A stretch of 64,000 bases of DNA, taken from contig NZ_AP018439.1 of the NCBI RefSeq assembly GCF_009937955.1, forward strand, positions 3,100,001-3,164,000, read 5' to 3'. Origin of the DNA: Undibacterium sp. KW1. GTDB lineage: Bacteria; Pseudomonadota; Gammaproteobacteria; Burkholderiales; Burkholderiaceae_D. Made by a program: the position numbers and the translations under genes. Under the pieces are notes generated by a model that was given only the letters and a program-made list of their open reading frames with translations, made no database searches and had not been told where the DNA came from. Positions 9,218 through 17,384 of this stretch are shown in pieces. Each line of letters starts with the position of its first letter. Position 1 is the first letter of the stretch.

Positions 9218-9242
9218 ACACTTTTTTATGCTTTGAGGTGAA

Positions 9243-9716
9243 ATGATGACTGATGCAAACAATACAAACCTGATCAGCATAGGTGAACTTGCCAAACGAT
9301 CAGGCATCGCCGCCAGTGCTTTGCGCTTTTATGAAAGCCGTGGTTTGATTACCAGCGTGCGCAGTCCTGCGCAACGTCGCCAATTCCCGCGTGAGGTATT
9401 GCGTCGCGTTGCCTTTATCAAGGCGGCGCAAACAGCAGGGCTGACACTGGAAGAAATAGAAAATAGTCTTGCCACCCTGCCCGACCAGCGCACACCGACA
9501 AAACAGGATTGGGAAAAACTATCAAGATCATGGCATACCATGATAGAAGAACGCATCAAGGCACTGACATCTTTGCGTGACCAGTTAAGCTCCTGCATAG
9601 GCTGCGGCTGCCTGTCGCTCAAATCCTGCGCGCTATACAATCCGCAAGACATTGCCAATACCAGAGGTACTGGGCCGCGTTATTTGATGGGAGATAAATC
9701 TTCTGACCTGGTTTAA
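9243..9716 (+). CDS. soxR: Redox-sensitive MerR-family activator SoxR
   Basis: SoxR senses superoxide or redox-cycling drugs through a [2Fe-2S] cluster and activates promoters with 19-20 bp spacers. The N-terminal winged helix (ISIGELAKRSGIAASALRFY) is followed by the dimer helix and the cluster motif CIGCGCLSLKSC, which has the exact C-x2-C-x-C-x5-C spacing of SoxR. At 157 residues the length is typical. GAGGTG lies just upstream of two adjacent ATGs (9243, 9246). No soxS is present, as expected outside enteric bacteria, where SoxR directly controls enzymes and pumps. Confidence 0.95.
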   Translation: MMTDANNTNLISIGELAKRSGIAASALRFYESRGLITSVRSPAQRRQFPREVLRRVAFIKAAQTAGLTLEEIENSLATLPDQRTPTKQDWEKLSRSWHTMIEERIKALTSLRDQLSSCIGCGCLSLKSCALYNPQDIANTRGTGPRYLMGDKSSDLV

Positions 9717-9727
9717 TCAGGTCGAAG
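9700..9727. terminator. Hairpin between convergent soxR and rmuC
   Basis: GACCTG (9705-9710) pairs with CAGGTC (9718-9723), extended by CTTC/GAAG with one bulged T. It overlaps the soxR stop codon and has no clear T run, so terminator function is uncertain. Confidence 0.4.
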
Positions 9728-9732
9728 CATCT

Positions 9733-11211
9733 TTATTCAATATCTGCGTCACCAGCATCAATGCTGGTTCCCAGCAGGCTCTGCGCAGTATCAGCAGGCA
9801 AGGCTTCGACGCTTTTGAGTTTCCGCGTCATTTGCCGTGTTCTGACTTCTGCCTGATCGATATTTTTTGCCGCTTTTTCCAGCGCGACTTTGGTGGCGGT
9901 CAGTACATCGGCAAATTTGCCAAACTCTGTCTTGACCGCTCCGAGTACTTGCCAAACTTCTGATGAGCGCTGTTCCAGTACCAGGCTGCGGAAACCCATT
10001 TGCAAGCTGTTCAGCAAGGCTGACAAAGTAGATGGGCCAGAAATGGAGACACGGCAAGTGCGTTGCAATTCATCAGCCAGGCCAGGCCTGCGCATGACTT
10101 CTGCGTACAGACCCTCTGTCGGCAGGAATAGGATGGCGAAATCCGTCGTCAACGGTGGTGAAAGGTATTTCTCGGATATGGTTTTAGCCTCAAGGCGTAT
10201 CGCCCTCTCCAGCTCTTTGCCAGCCTGCGCTACCCCTTCTGCATCGGCACGTTCTGCGGCATCGATCAGGCGCTCATATTGCTCTTTGGGGAATTTCGCG
10301 TCGATGGGCATCCATACAGGGGCTCTGTTTTCCTCCTTGCCTGGCAGCTTGATGGCGAATTCCACCCGCTCGCCTGAACCGGGTACGGTTTCTACATTTT
10401 TGGCATACTGGTCTGGCGTCAGCATTTGTTCCAGCACCATTTCCAGTTGCACTTCGCCCCAGGTGCCACGGGTTTTCACATTCGTCAGCACGCGCTTGAG
10501 ATCGCCAACACCTATCGCAAGCTGCTGCATCTCGCCCAAGCCCTGATGTACTTTTTCGAGTCGGTCGGAGACCAGCTTGAATGATTCACCCAGGCGCTGT
10601 TCCAGCGTGGCATGCAGCTTTTCATCGACAGTCTTGCGCATTTCTTCGAGCTTGCCTGCATTGTCGGCCTGCAGTTGCTGTATTTTTTGTTCCAGCGTCG
10701 CGCGTATTTCATTCATGCGCTGCGCATTTGATTCTGTCAGTGCAAGCAGGGTTTGATTCAAACTGTCACCAAAGCGTTTCAGGCTTTGGCCTTGCTCGTC
10801 ACGGGCAACCTGCCCTTGCAGGATAAAAGCCTGCCTGAACTGTTCCAGTTGCTGGGCATTGGTTTCATTGAGTTTCACCAGTTGCTGGGAGAATGCATCG
10901 ATCTGGTTATTTTGCAGCGTCGCCACGCTGGTCAACTGCGCAGCCAGGTTTTGCTGTAACTGACCAAAGCTGCCAGCCAGTTCCTGGCGGCCAGTCTGGG
11001 CTGTCAATTGCACCTGCTCTCTCAATGCACGTTCACTGCGTTCCTGCGTCATTTGCGACTGCAATGATTGTTGTTGAGTCTGGCGCAGTTGCTCCTGTAT
11101 GGCGAGTATGCCACTTGCGTCCTGCGTGCCAGACTTACTCAGTAAAAGCAAAATATTCAGGACAACGGCCAGCGCAGCCAGCAAAAGTATCAGTACCTCA
11201 AACAGGCTCAT
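9733..11211 (-). CDS. rmuC: DNA recombination protein RmuC
   Basis: RmuC proteins limit inverted-repeat recombination and carry a PD-(D/E)XK nuclease-like core. This 492-residue copy has an N-terminal membrane helix (about 4-26), a long Gln/Glu-rich coiled coil (about 35-215) and the conserved C-terminal domain with GTWGEVQLEMVLEQML and WMPIDAKFPKEQYERL. It is the last gene of a closely spaced minus-strand series that also contains the truncated haemoglobin, GST and FtsX-like permease, and it converges on soxR. Confidence 0.95.
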   Translation of the reverse strand: MSLFEVLILLLAALAVVLNILLLLSKSGTQDASGILAIQEQLRQTQQQSLQSQMTQERSERALREQVQLTAQTGRQELAGSFGQLQQNLAAQLTSVATLQNNQIDAFSQQLVKLNETNAQQLEQFRQAFILQGQVARDEQGQSLKRFGDSLNQTLLALTESNAQRMNEIRATLEQKIQQLQADNAGKLEEMRKTVDEKLHATLEQRLGESFKLVSDRLEKVHQGLGEMQQLAIGVGDLKRVLTNVKTRGTWGEVQLEMVLEQMLTPDQYAKNVETVPGSGERVEFAIKLPGKEENRAPVWMPIDAKFPKEQYERLIDAAERADAEGVAQAGKELERAIRLEAKTISEKYLSPPLTTDFAILFLPTEGLYAEVMRRPGLADELQRTCRVSISGPSTLSALLNSLQMGFRSLVLEQRSSEVWQVLGAVKTEFGKFADVLTATKVALEKAAKNIDQAEVRTRQMTRKLKSVEALPADTAQSLLGTSIDAGDADIE

Positions 11212-11260
11212 AGAAAAATATTCAGGTGAAAAGGAATTTCAAATTGCGAAGCCTGGAAAC

Positions 11261-11674
11261 TCAGCCAGGGCGGTTACGCATCCAGTCAGCGGTCTGGTAA
11301 AACGATTGCATCAAATGCTGCTGCAAATCTTCGCTTACGCCAACATCCTGCATAGCCCAGGCCATGCAGCGCAACCATTGATCTCGTTCGCTACTGGCGA
11401 TGGCATACGGCAGATGGCGTGCACGCAGGCGTGGATGACCAAACTGCTCTATATAAAGGTTAGGACCGCCCATCCAGCCAGACAAGAACCAGAACAACTT
11501 GTCGCGTGATCCATCCATGGGCGTCGGATGTAGTGCACGTATGCCAGCAAATTCTGGCTCCAGTTCCATCAAGTCATAAAAGCGATCAACCAACTCACGC
11601 AGTTTTTCTGCACCACCCAGCAACTCATACAAATTGACCTGGGCCTCTTCATTATTTTCAACTTCAGTATTCAT
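11261..11674 (-). CDS. Group II truncated haemoglobin
   Basis: A 137-residue 2-on-2 globin. The sequence NLYELLGGAEKLRELVDRFY is the usual N-terminal helix, and HPRLRARHLPYAI supplies the proximal histidine region of group II proteins. The tryptophan in the later helix (DQWLRCM) is the group II G8 residue. Proteins of this type bind oxygen or nitric oxide, often for NO or peroxide defence. It lies 34 bp downstream of the GST gene on the same strand. Confidence 0.92.
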   Translation of the reverse strand: MNTEVENNEEAQVNLYELLGGAEKLRELVDRFYDLMELEPEFAGIRALHPTPMDGSRDKLFWFLSGWMGGPNLYIEQFGHPRLRARHLPYAIASSERDQWLRCMAWAMQDVGVSEDLQQHLMQSFYQTADWMRNRPG

Positions 11675-11708
11675 GTCATCGCTAATTTAAAACAGCTCTT
11701 AAAACCAT

Positions 11709-12341
11709 TCAGAGTGCTGGTCTTGCCTGATTCACCCATAATTGCACTGCAGGTCTTTGCCATTGCTGAGCTGCGAACCTCGCCAACTTTTCAGGTACAT
11801 GGTCGCCATGCAGGGCAAGACGATTAATCATCAAGGCGAGATCAAGATCAGCGACAGACCAGTCGCCAAAGAGGTTTTCAGCACTATCTGGTATCAATGA
11901 TTCACCCACCAGGAATAATTGCGCCGCTGCTGCTTTGGCAGCGTCAGACAGAGGCTCCAGCTTCTTGCCATAGAAGATGACCTGGGTATTGCGCTCTACC
12001 CGTATAGGCATTAGGGCGCTGCGTATCCAGGCTTGCACCTGCCTTGCCCTGGCACGGGCGTGCGTGTCTTTGGGATAAACTGCGTGCTGTGGAAATACTT
12101 CTTCCAGATATTCAGTGATCGCTGAGGATTCAGACAAGGCGAAACCATTGTGCATCAGGGTAGGCACACGCTGCGTCAGGGACGTGGCGGCATAATCTGG
12201 CGCATGCTGGGCATCTGCTTCCAGATCTACTGTCAACAACTCAAAGTCCAGGCCTTTTTCATGCAGGGCGACGAATACCGACATCGCATACGGACTGGTA
12301 AATTGTGAATCCACATACAGTTTGATGTCTTGTTTCTGCAA
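11709..12341 (-). CDS. yfcF: Glutathione S-transferase, YfcF type
   Basis: A 210-residue GST with an N-terminal thioredoxin-like domain (IKLYVDSQFTSPYAMSVFVA) containing the cis-proline region RVPTL and ESSAITEYLEE, then an all-helical domain. The helical part includes ARARQVQAWIRSALMPIR, typical of E. coli YfcF, which has glutathione-dependent peroxidase activity. I choose the TTG at 12341 because AGGA lies seven bases upstream. Upstream in-frame ATG codons would overlap the end of the permease gene. Confidence 0.9.
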   Translation of the reverse strand: MQKQDIKLYVDSQFTSPYAMSVFVALHEKGLDFELLTVDLEADAQHAPDYAATSLTQRVPTLMHNGFALSESSAITEYLEEVFPQHAVYPKDTHARARARQVQAWIRSALMPIRVERNTQVIFYGKKLEPLSDAAKAAAAQLFLVGESLIPDSAENLFGDWSVADLDLALMINRLALHGDHVPEKLARFAAQQWQRPAVQLWVNQARPAL

Positions 12342-12378
12342 GATATATCCTTTTAAATTAATTTGTAGTGCGTTGCTA

Positions 12379-14877
12379 TCAAGCTTCACGCAGGCTTTGC
12401 AGAGGCGGTTGATTCAGGACATTGCGCAAACCCAGCCAGCCGCCTACCACGGCGCAAGTAGCACCAACAACCAAGCCTGCCAACCAGACCAGCGGCGAGA
12501 AAGTCCATTCAAAATTAAAACTGAAGCGTGCCAGTGCCCAGCCTATGGCGGACGCACCAGAAGCTGCCAATACGCCAGACAAGCCACCTATCAGCAAGAA
12601 TTCTATCCACTGTGCCTGCGAGAGTTGCTTGCGGGTTGCGCCCAGTGCACGCAATAGTGCTGCTTCTCGCATGCGTACATCCTGCGAGCCCGCCAGCGCT
12701 GCGTATAACACCAGCACACCAGAAGCAAGCGTGAACAGGAACAGGAATTCAACAGCCGTAATCACCTGATCCAGCACATCCTGCATTTGCTTGATCATGG
12801 CGCCAACATCCACCACGGTCAGGTTAGGGAAATCGCGCATGAAGCGATTGACGAAAGTTTTATCTGTTTCTGGCAAACGGAAAGCCGTGATCCAGGTTTG
12901 CGGCATATCCACCATGGCCTTGGGGTTGATGATGACAAAAAAGTTCACCCGCATCGAACCCCAGTCCAGCTTGCGCAGGCTGGTAATAGTCGAAGTCACT
13001 TGCTGGCCCGCGACATCAAAAGTCAACTTGTCACCCAGCTTGAGCTTCAGGGTTTTGGCTATACCCTCTTCCACTGAAGCCTCCGCCTCTGTGGCCTTGC
13101 TATCATCATACCAGCGGCCGGCAGTGATCTTGTTCAGAGCAGGCATATCTGTCATGGTCGATAAATTGAATTCGCGATCGACCATGCGCTTGGCCTGGTC
13201 TTCTGCATAAGTGTCGCCAGTGATCGGTTTATCATTCAAGGCGATCAGGCGACCACGTATCATGGGGTAAAGTTCAGGTTTGCCAAAAGCCTGCACTTGC
13301 CTGGCAATATCTGCCTTTTGATCTGGTTGTATATTGATGACAAACTGATTTGGTGCGTCTGCCGGGGTAGCTTTTTTCCATGCAGTGACGAGGTCACCAC
13401 GCACCACAGTCAATAATAACAAGGCCATTAAACCCAAGGCCAGCGAGACGACTTGTACGATAGTCGCACCCGGCCGCCTTTGCAAAGCAGTAATGGCAAA
13501 ACGCCAGGCAGAATGCGCAAACAGAGTACGCATACGCTTGAGAGCGAACATGCCCAACCATGCCACCAGTGCGAACACCAGCAAACCAAGCAGAAAACCT
13601 GCCGCCGTCATCAGGCCCAGCTTGATGTCAGCTGTTTGCCACAGCAACAAGGCCACGAACATGCCCAGGCCGCAGGCATACGTCACCAGTGTCATGGCCT
13701 TGGGCGCATCTTGCTCGCGGCGTATGACGCGGTTATGCGGCACATTACGCAATTGCAAAATCGGTGGCAAGGCAAAACCTACCAGCAGCAATAAACCTGT
13801 GGCAATGCCCTGCACGGCAGGCAAGAAATTCGCTTCAGGCAAATCCTTGGCGACCAGTTTGCCAAGCCATTCGAGCAAGACATAATGGCCTGCATAACCC
13901 AGCAACACACCAGCGATACTGCCCAGCAAACCCAGGATCAGGAATTCAATCAGATACATGGACATGACCTGGTTTTGTGTCAAACCCAGGCAACGCAACA
14001 TGGCGCAGGCATCCAGATGACGCAGCATGAAACGGCGCGCTGCCATAGCGATGGCAACTGCGGCCAGCATGGCTGACAACAGACTCACCAGCGACAGGAA
14101 CTGATCTGCCCTGTCCAGCGTAGCACGCATTTCTGGCCGGCCAGCCTCCAGCGATTCCAGGCGTACACCTTTGAGTTTTTCGCTATTGATTTTTTCTTGC
14201 AACTCTTTTTGATAGGCAGCGATCAACTTGGTGTCACCCGCCATGAGCAAACGATAAGTCACGCGCGAACCGTTTTGTATCAATTTACTCGCAGGAATAT
14301 CCGTCAGCGATATCATGGCGCGTGGCGCAAAACTCATGAAACCTGCACCACGGTCGGGTTCCGTACCTATAGTCTGGGTCACCGTCAATTGCAGCTCACC
14401 CAGCTTGATTTTTTGGCCTACATTCAAATTCAGGGCTGACAGCAAGGCCGGATCTACCCACACTGTGCCTGATTGAGGGACGACATCGGTAGCAACTTCG
14501 GTTTCACCCTTGTTCAGCTTCAACTTGCCACGTAAAGGGTAATCTGCACTCACGGCTTTTAACGAGACCAGGCGAGATATCGCTTCATCACCCTCGCCTG
14601 CCAAAGCCATGCTGGGGAAGACCAGAGTTTCTGCCGTCCTGAAACCGCGCTTTTCCGCTTCTTGTCGCCACTCTGGCTTGATAGGCTGATCAGCCGCGAC
14701 CAGCAAGTCAGCACCTAGTAACTGATGGGCATCGCGGTTGAGGCCGCTGCGCATTCTGTCGGTAAAAAAACCGACCGAGGCAAGGGAGGCTACCGCGATC
14801 ATCAAGGCAATCAGTAAAAAGCGCAGCTCACCAGCACGCCAGTCACGCATCGTCATACTGAGAGAGAGTTTGAACAT
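12379..14877 (-). CDS. FtsX-like ABC transporter permease (YbbP type)
   Basis: An 832-residue permease of the MacB/FtsX superfamily. One transmembrane helix near the N-terminus is followed by a large periplasmic domain, a block of helices around residues 260-400, further helices, a second periplasmic domain and a final FtsX block. The end block contains LRALGATRKQLSQAQWIEFLL. YbbP-type permeases work with a separate ATPase (YbbA) in envelope processes. No ATPase gene is adjacent here, so the partner must be encoded elsewhere. AAGG precedes the ATG. The GST gene follows after 37 bp. Confidence 0.9.
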   Translation of the reverse strand: MFKLSLSMTMRDWRAGELRFLLIALMIAVASLASVGFFTDRMRSGLNRDAHQLLGADLLVAADQPIKPEWRQEAEKRGFRTAETLVFPSMALAGEGDEAISRLVSLKAVSADYPLRGKLKLNKGETEVATDVVPQSGTVWVDPALLSALNLNVGQKIKLGELQLTVTQTIGTEPDRGAGFMSFAPRAMISLTDIPASKLIQNGSRVTYRLLMAGDTKLIAAYQKELQEKINSEKLKGVRLESLEAGRPEMRATLDRADQFLSLVSLLSAMLAAVAIAMAARRFMLRHLDACAMLRCLGLTQNQVMSMYLIEFLILGLLGSIAGVLLGYAGHYVLLEWLGKLVAKDLPEANFLPAVQGIATGLLLLVGFALPPILQLRNVPHNRVIRREQDAPKAMTLVTYACGLGMFVALLLWQTADIKLGLMTAAGFLLGLLVFALVAWLGMFALKRMRTLFAHSAWRFAITALQRRPGATIVQVVSLALGLMALLLLTVVRGDLVTAWKKATPADAPNQFVINIQPDQKADIARQVQAFGKPELYPMIRGRLIALNDKPITGDTYAEDQAKRMVDREFNLSTMTDMPALNKITAGRWYDDSKATEAEASVEEGIAKTLKLKLGDKLTFDVAGQQVTSTITSLRKLDWGSMRVNFFVIINPKAMVDMPQTWITAFRLPETDKTFVNRFMRDFPNLTVVDVGAMIKQMQDVLDQVITAVEFLFLFTLASGVLVLYAALAGSQDVRMREAALLRALGATRKQLSQAQWIEFLLIGGLSGVLAASGASAIGWALARFSFNFEWTFSPLVWLAGLVVGATCAVVGGWLGLRNVLNQPPLQSLREA

Positions 14878-14992
14878 AATTACCTTGCCAATACAGAAAT
14901 TAAAATCGAATACACGCCAAATGCAGCACTATCCGACGCCTCAGACAGAGGTGCTGCAAAAATGGCTTTAGTTCAAAGTTCGCCTAGCTTTT

Positions 14993-16246
14993 TTACTCAG
15001 CTACCAAGGCATTCGCAAAATCAGCCAGCAAATCCTGGGTATCTTCTATGCCGACAGAAACGCGTATCAAAGAGTCAGCTATCCCCATCTCAGCACGACG
15101 TTCTGCCCCCATCTCAAAGAAAATGGTGTGTGCAACCGGAATAACAAGGGTGCGGGTATCACCAAGATGAGTTGCATTAATCGCCAGCTTCAGGCGGTTC
15201 AGGTAATCAAAGCAATCTATCTCGGGTTTTAACTCAAAACTGAACAAGGCACCATAGGCTTCAAACAACTCAGTCGCCAGGGCATGCTGTGGATGGTCTG
15301 GCAGGCCAGGATAATGCACTGCCGCTACACGCGGGTCGGCAGCCAGCATTTTTGCCAGAGCCAGGGCGTTCGCACATTCCCTGTCCATGCGCAGAGCGAT
15401 GGTTTCTGCACCTACGGCAACTTGATGTGCTGCTTCTGGCGACAGCGAGGCACCAAAATCACGCAAAGCCTTGGCCCTGATTTGTGCCAGACCCTGCATC
15501 TTTGCGGGCTGCTTACGGAAGTTGGCGGCAATATTTGGAAATGCGCTCCAGTCAAACAAACCGGTATCCGTCAAGGCACCACCCAGTACATTGCCATGTC
15601 CGGCGATAGACTTGGTCAACGAATTGATCACGAGACCTGCATGTACAGCCTTGGGCTGGAACAGATAAGGCGAAGTCATGGTGTTATCGACTACAAACAG
15701 GATGCCTTGTTCACGGCAGAGTTCACCTATTTTTTTCAAATCAGCGATTTGCGTACGTGGATTGGCGATGGTCTCGACAAACACCATGCGGGTTGCGGGC
15801 GTAAGTGCTGCTGCAACATGGTTTACATCAGTGGCATCCACCAAAGAAACATCAACGCCCTGACCAGCAACGGTTTGCCACAGGCTGTTGGTATTGCCAA
15901 ACAAGAATGAGGATGACACGACATGGTCACCCTGGCGCAACAATGCCTGGAACACCGCACCTATGGCAGCCATGCCGGTGGCAAACGCAATAGTCGCCAG
16001 CCCGCCTTCCATCTTGCTGATTTTTTCTTCCAGCGCAGAGACCGTAGGATTGCCCTGGCGACCATAGCGGTAGCCAGATTGTTTATTCTGGAACACAGCT
16101 GCCAGATCACGCGCATCGCGGTAACCATACATGACTGAGGTATGGATGGGCTTATGAACAGAGCCGTGCTCTATTTCTTTTTGTCTGTCGCTGTGCAGAA
16201 TGGTGGTGGTGAAACCGTATTTGGGTGATTGAGTTGTCGTGCTCAT
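14993..16246 (-). CDS. Cystathionine gamma-synthase family PLP enzyme (sulfhydrylase-type)
   Basis: A 417-residue PLP-dependent enzyme of the Cys/Met metabolism family. YRYGRQGNPTVSALEEKI is the family's cofactor and tetramer region, and the Schiff-base lysine lies in NSLTKSIAGHGNVLGGA. The overall order fits O-succinyl- or O-acetylhomoserine sulfhydrylases or cystathionine gamma-synthases, and the sequence does not let me choose. It should act in methionine or cysteine synthesis. The gene stands alone between a strong terminator upstream and a 115-bp gap before the permease gene. Confidence 0.88.
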   Translation of the reverse strand: MSTTTQSPKYGFTTTILHSDRQKEIEHGSVHKPIHTSVMYGYRDARDLAAVFQNKQSGYRYGRQGNPTVSALEEKISKMEGGLATIAFATGMAAIGAVFQALLRQGDHVVSSSFLFGNTNSLWQTVAGQGVDVSLVDATDVNHVAAALTPATRMVFVETIANPRTQIADLKKIGELCREQGILFVVDNTMTSPYLFQPKAVHAGLVINSLTKSIAGHGNVLGGALTDTGLFDWSAFPNIAANFRKQPAKMQGLAQIRAKALRDFGASLSPEAAHQVAVGAETIALRMDRECANALALAKMLAADPRVAAVHYPGLPDHPQHALATELFEAYGALFSFELKPEIDCFDYLNRLKLAINATHLGDTRTLVIPVAHTIFFEMGAERRAEMGIADSLIRVSVGIEDTQDLLADFANALVAE

Positions 16247-16276
16247 GGTGCCGGAAATATGAATAGAAAATAAAAA

Positions 16277-16307
16277 GCGAGTTCTGGGAGTTTAACCCAG
16301 AACTCGC
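16277..16307 (-). terminator. Strong bidirectional terminator
   Basis: A perfect 12-bp stem GCGAGTTCTGGG / CCCAGAACTCGC with a 7-base loop is flanked by A5 on the left and T5 on the right. On the minus strand it ends the alpha/beta hydrolase transcript before the PLP-enzyme gene. Confidence 0.9.
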
Positions 16308-16345
16308 TTTTTCATTCTTGTACAGAGGTAAGCTGAGCAGCTAAA

Positions 16346-17239
16346 TCAATCTTTCAGCAAGAAAGCCTCTATCAATTCTGCCAATTTCTCTGGCTGATCA
16401 TGATGCAGCATGTGCCCGGCATCGAAAATCATCTCTTTTTGTAGCTGCGGTATATGCTCCAGGCGCCTGTCTATTTCTACACGTGCTTCTTCTTTTGGCC
16501 CCATCCAGTGCCAGACATTGGTGTCATCTGCCTCCATCCACAATACTGGTGCAGTGATTTTTTGCCAGCAAGCCATGACCTCTTCCACTCTGTACAAGAG
16601 CGGGCTGGTTTGTTTGTGGGCAGGGTCACCCAAAATCTCCCAGCAGCCGGGACTGGTTTCCTTGGCCCAATGGGCAGAAAGAAATGCTGCCCTTACGTCC
16701 GACAGACGAGGGTTGGTTTTTTGCAAACGGGCGACGACTTCTGCCTGCGAAGCATAAGTGCGCAGGCCAGCCTGGTTTTCCAGCTCATCCAGCCATTTCC
16801 TGTAACGGCCCGGAGCCTGCTTGGGATGTGTCACTGGCATGCCAAAGCCTTCAAGATTAATAAACTTGCGCACGCGCTCTGGCCGCACACCTGCATACAG
16901 GCCAGCGACATTCGCGCCCATGCTATGGCCCAGCAGGTTCACGGGTTCATCCGGCGAGATATGCCTCAACAGTGCATCAAGGTCACCCAGATAATCCGGG
17001 AACCAGTACGTATCTACCTTCGGTGACTCAGTCAATCCAAAGCCGCGCCAGTCAGGTGCAATCACTTGCCAGTCTTGTTTCAGGCAATCGACGACAAACT
17101 GGAAAGACGCAGACACGTCCATCCAGCCATGCAACATGATGATCTTGGGCGCATCTTCCCGCCCCCAACTGCGCACATGGTATTGCAGACCACGGATATC
17201 AAGAAAGGACGTACGTGAAGGCTTGAATAGAGTATTCAT
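16346..17239 (-). CDS. Alpha/beta hydrolase
   Basis: A 297-residue soluble hydrolase. The oxyanion-hole motif LHGWMD, the DWRGFG strand, the nucleophile elbow GHSMG and the catalytic histidine in DAGHMLHHDQP are all present. Substrate cannot be read from the sequence; candidates are small esters, lactones or epoxides. It is divergent from the acyl-CoA synthetase gene across 145 bp, so the two may share regulation. Confidence 0.9.
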   Translation of the reverse strand: MNTLFKPSRTSFLDIRGLQYHVRSWGREDAPKIIMLHGWMDVSASFQFVVDCLKQDWQVIAPDWRGFGLTESPKVDTYWFPDYLGDLDALLRHISPDEPVNLLGHSMGANVAGLYAGVRPERVRKFINLEGFGMPVTHPKQAPGRYRKWLDELENQAGLRTYASQAEVVARLQKTNPRLSDVRAAFLSAHWAKETSPGCWEILGDPAHKQTSPLLYRVEEVMACWQKITAPVLWMEADDTNVWHWMGPKEEARVEIDRRLEHIPQLQKEMIFDAGHMLHHDQPEKLAELIEAFLLKD

Positions 17240-17384
17240 AAGAATTTAATATTTTTCATCTGGAAATACGGGCAAACGCCAGCCTGTACAGCGCATTATC
17301 AAGTAGCATGATACTAATGCCCCAGGGCACTTACAGCATAAGCATACAATAGCACGACCGTTCGATTATTATAACGGAGGCAGG

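Noticed and set aside
12342..12389. Longer N-terminus for the GST starting at 12389
   Set aside because: It would overlap the permease gene, and the TTG at 12341 has AGGA at good spacing and matches the family start.
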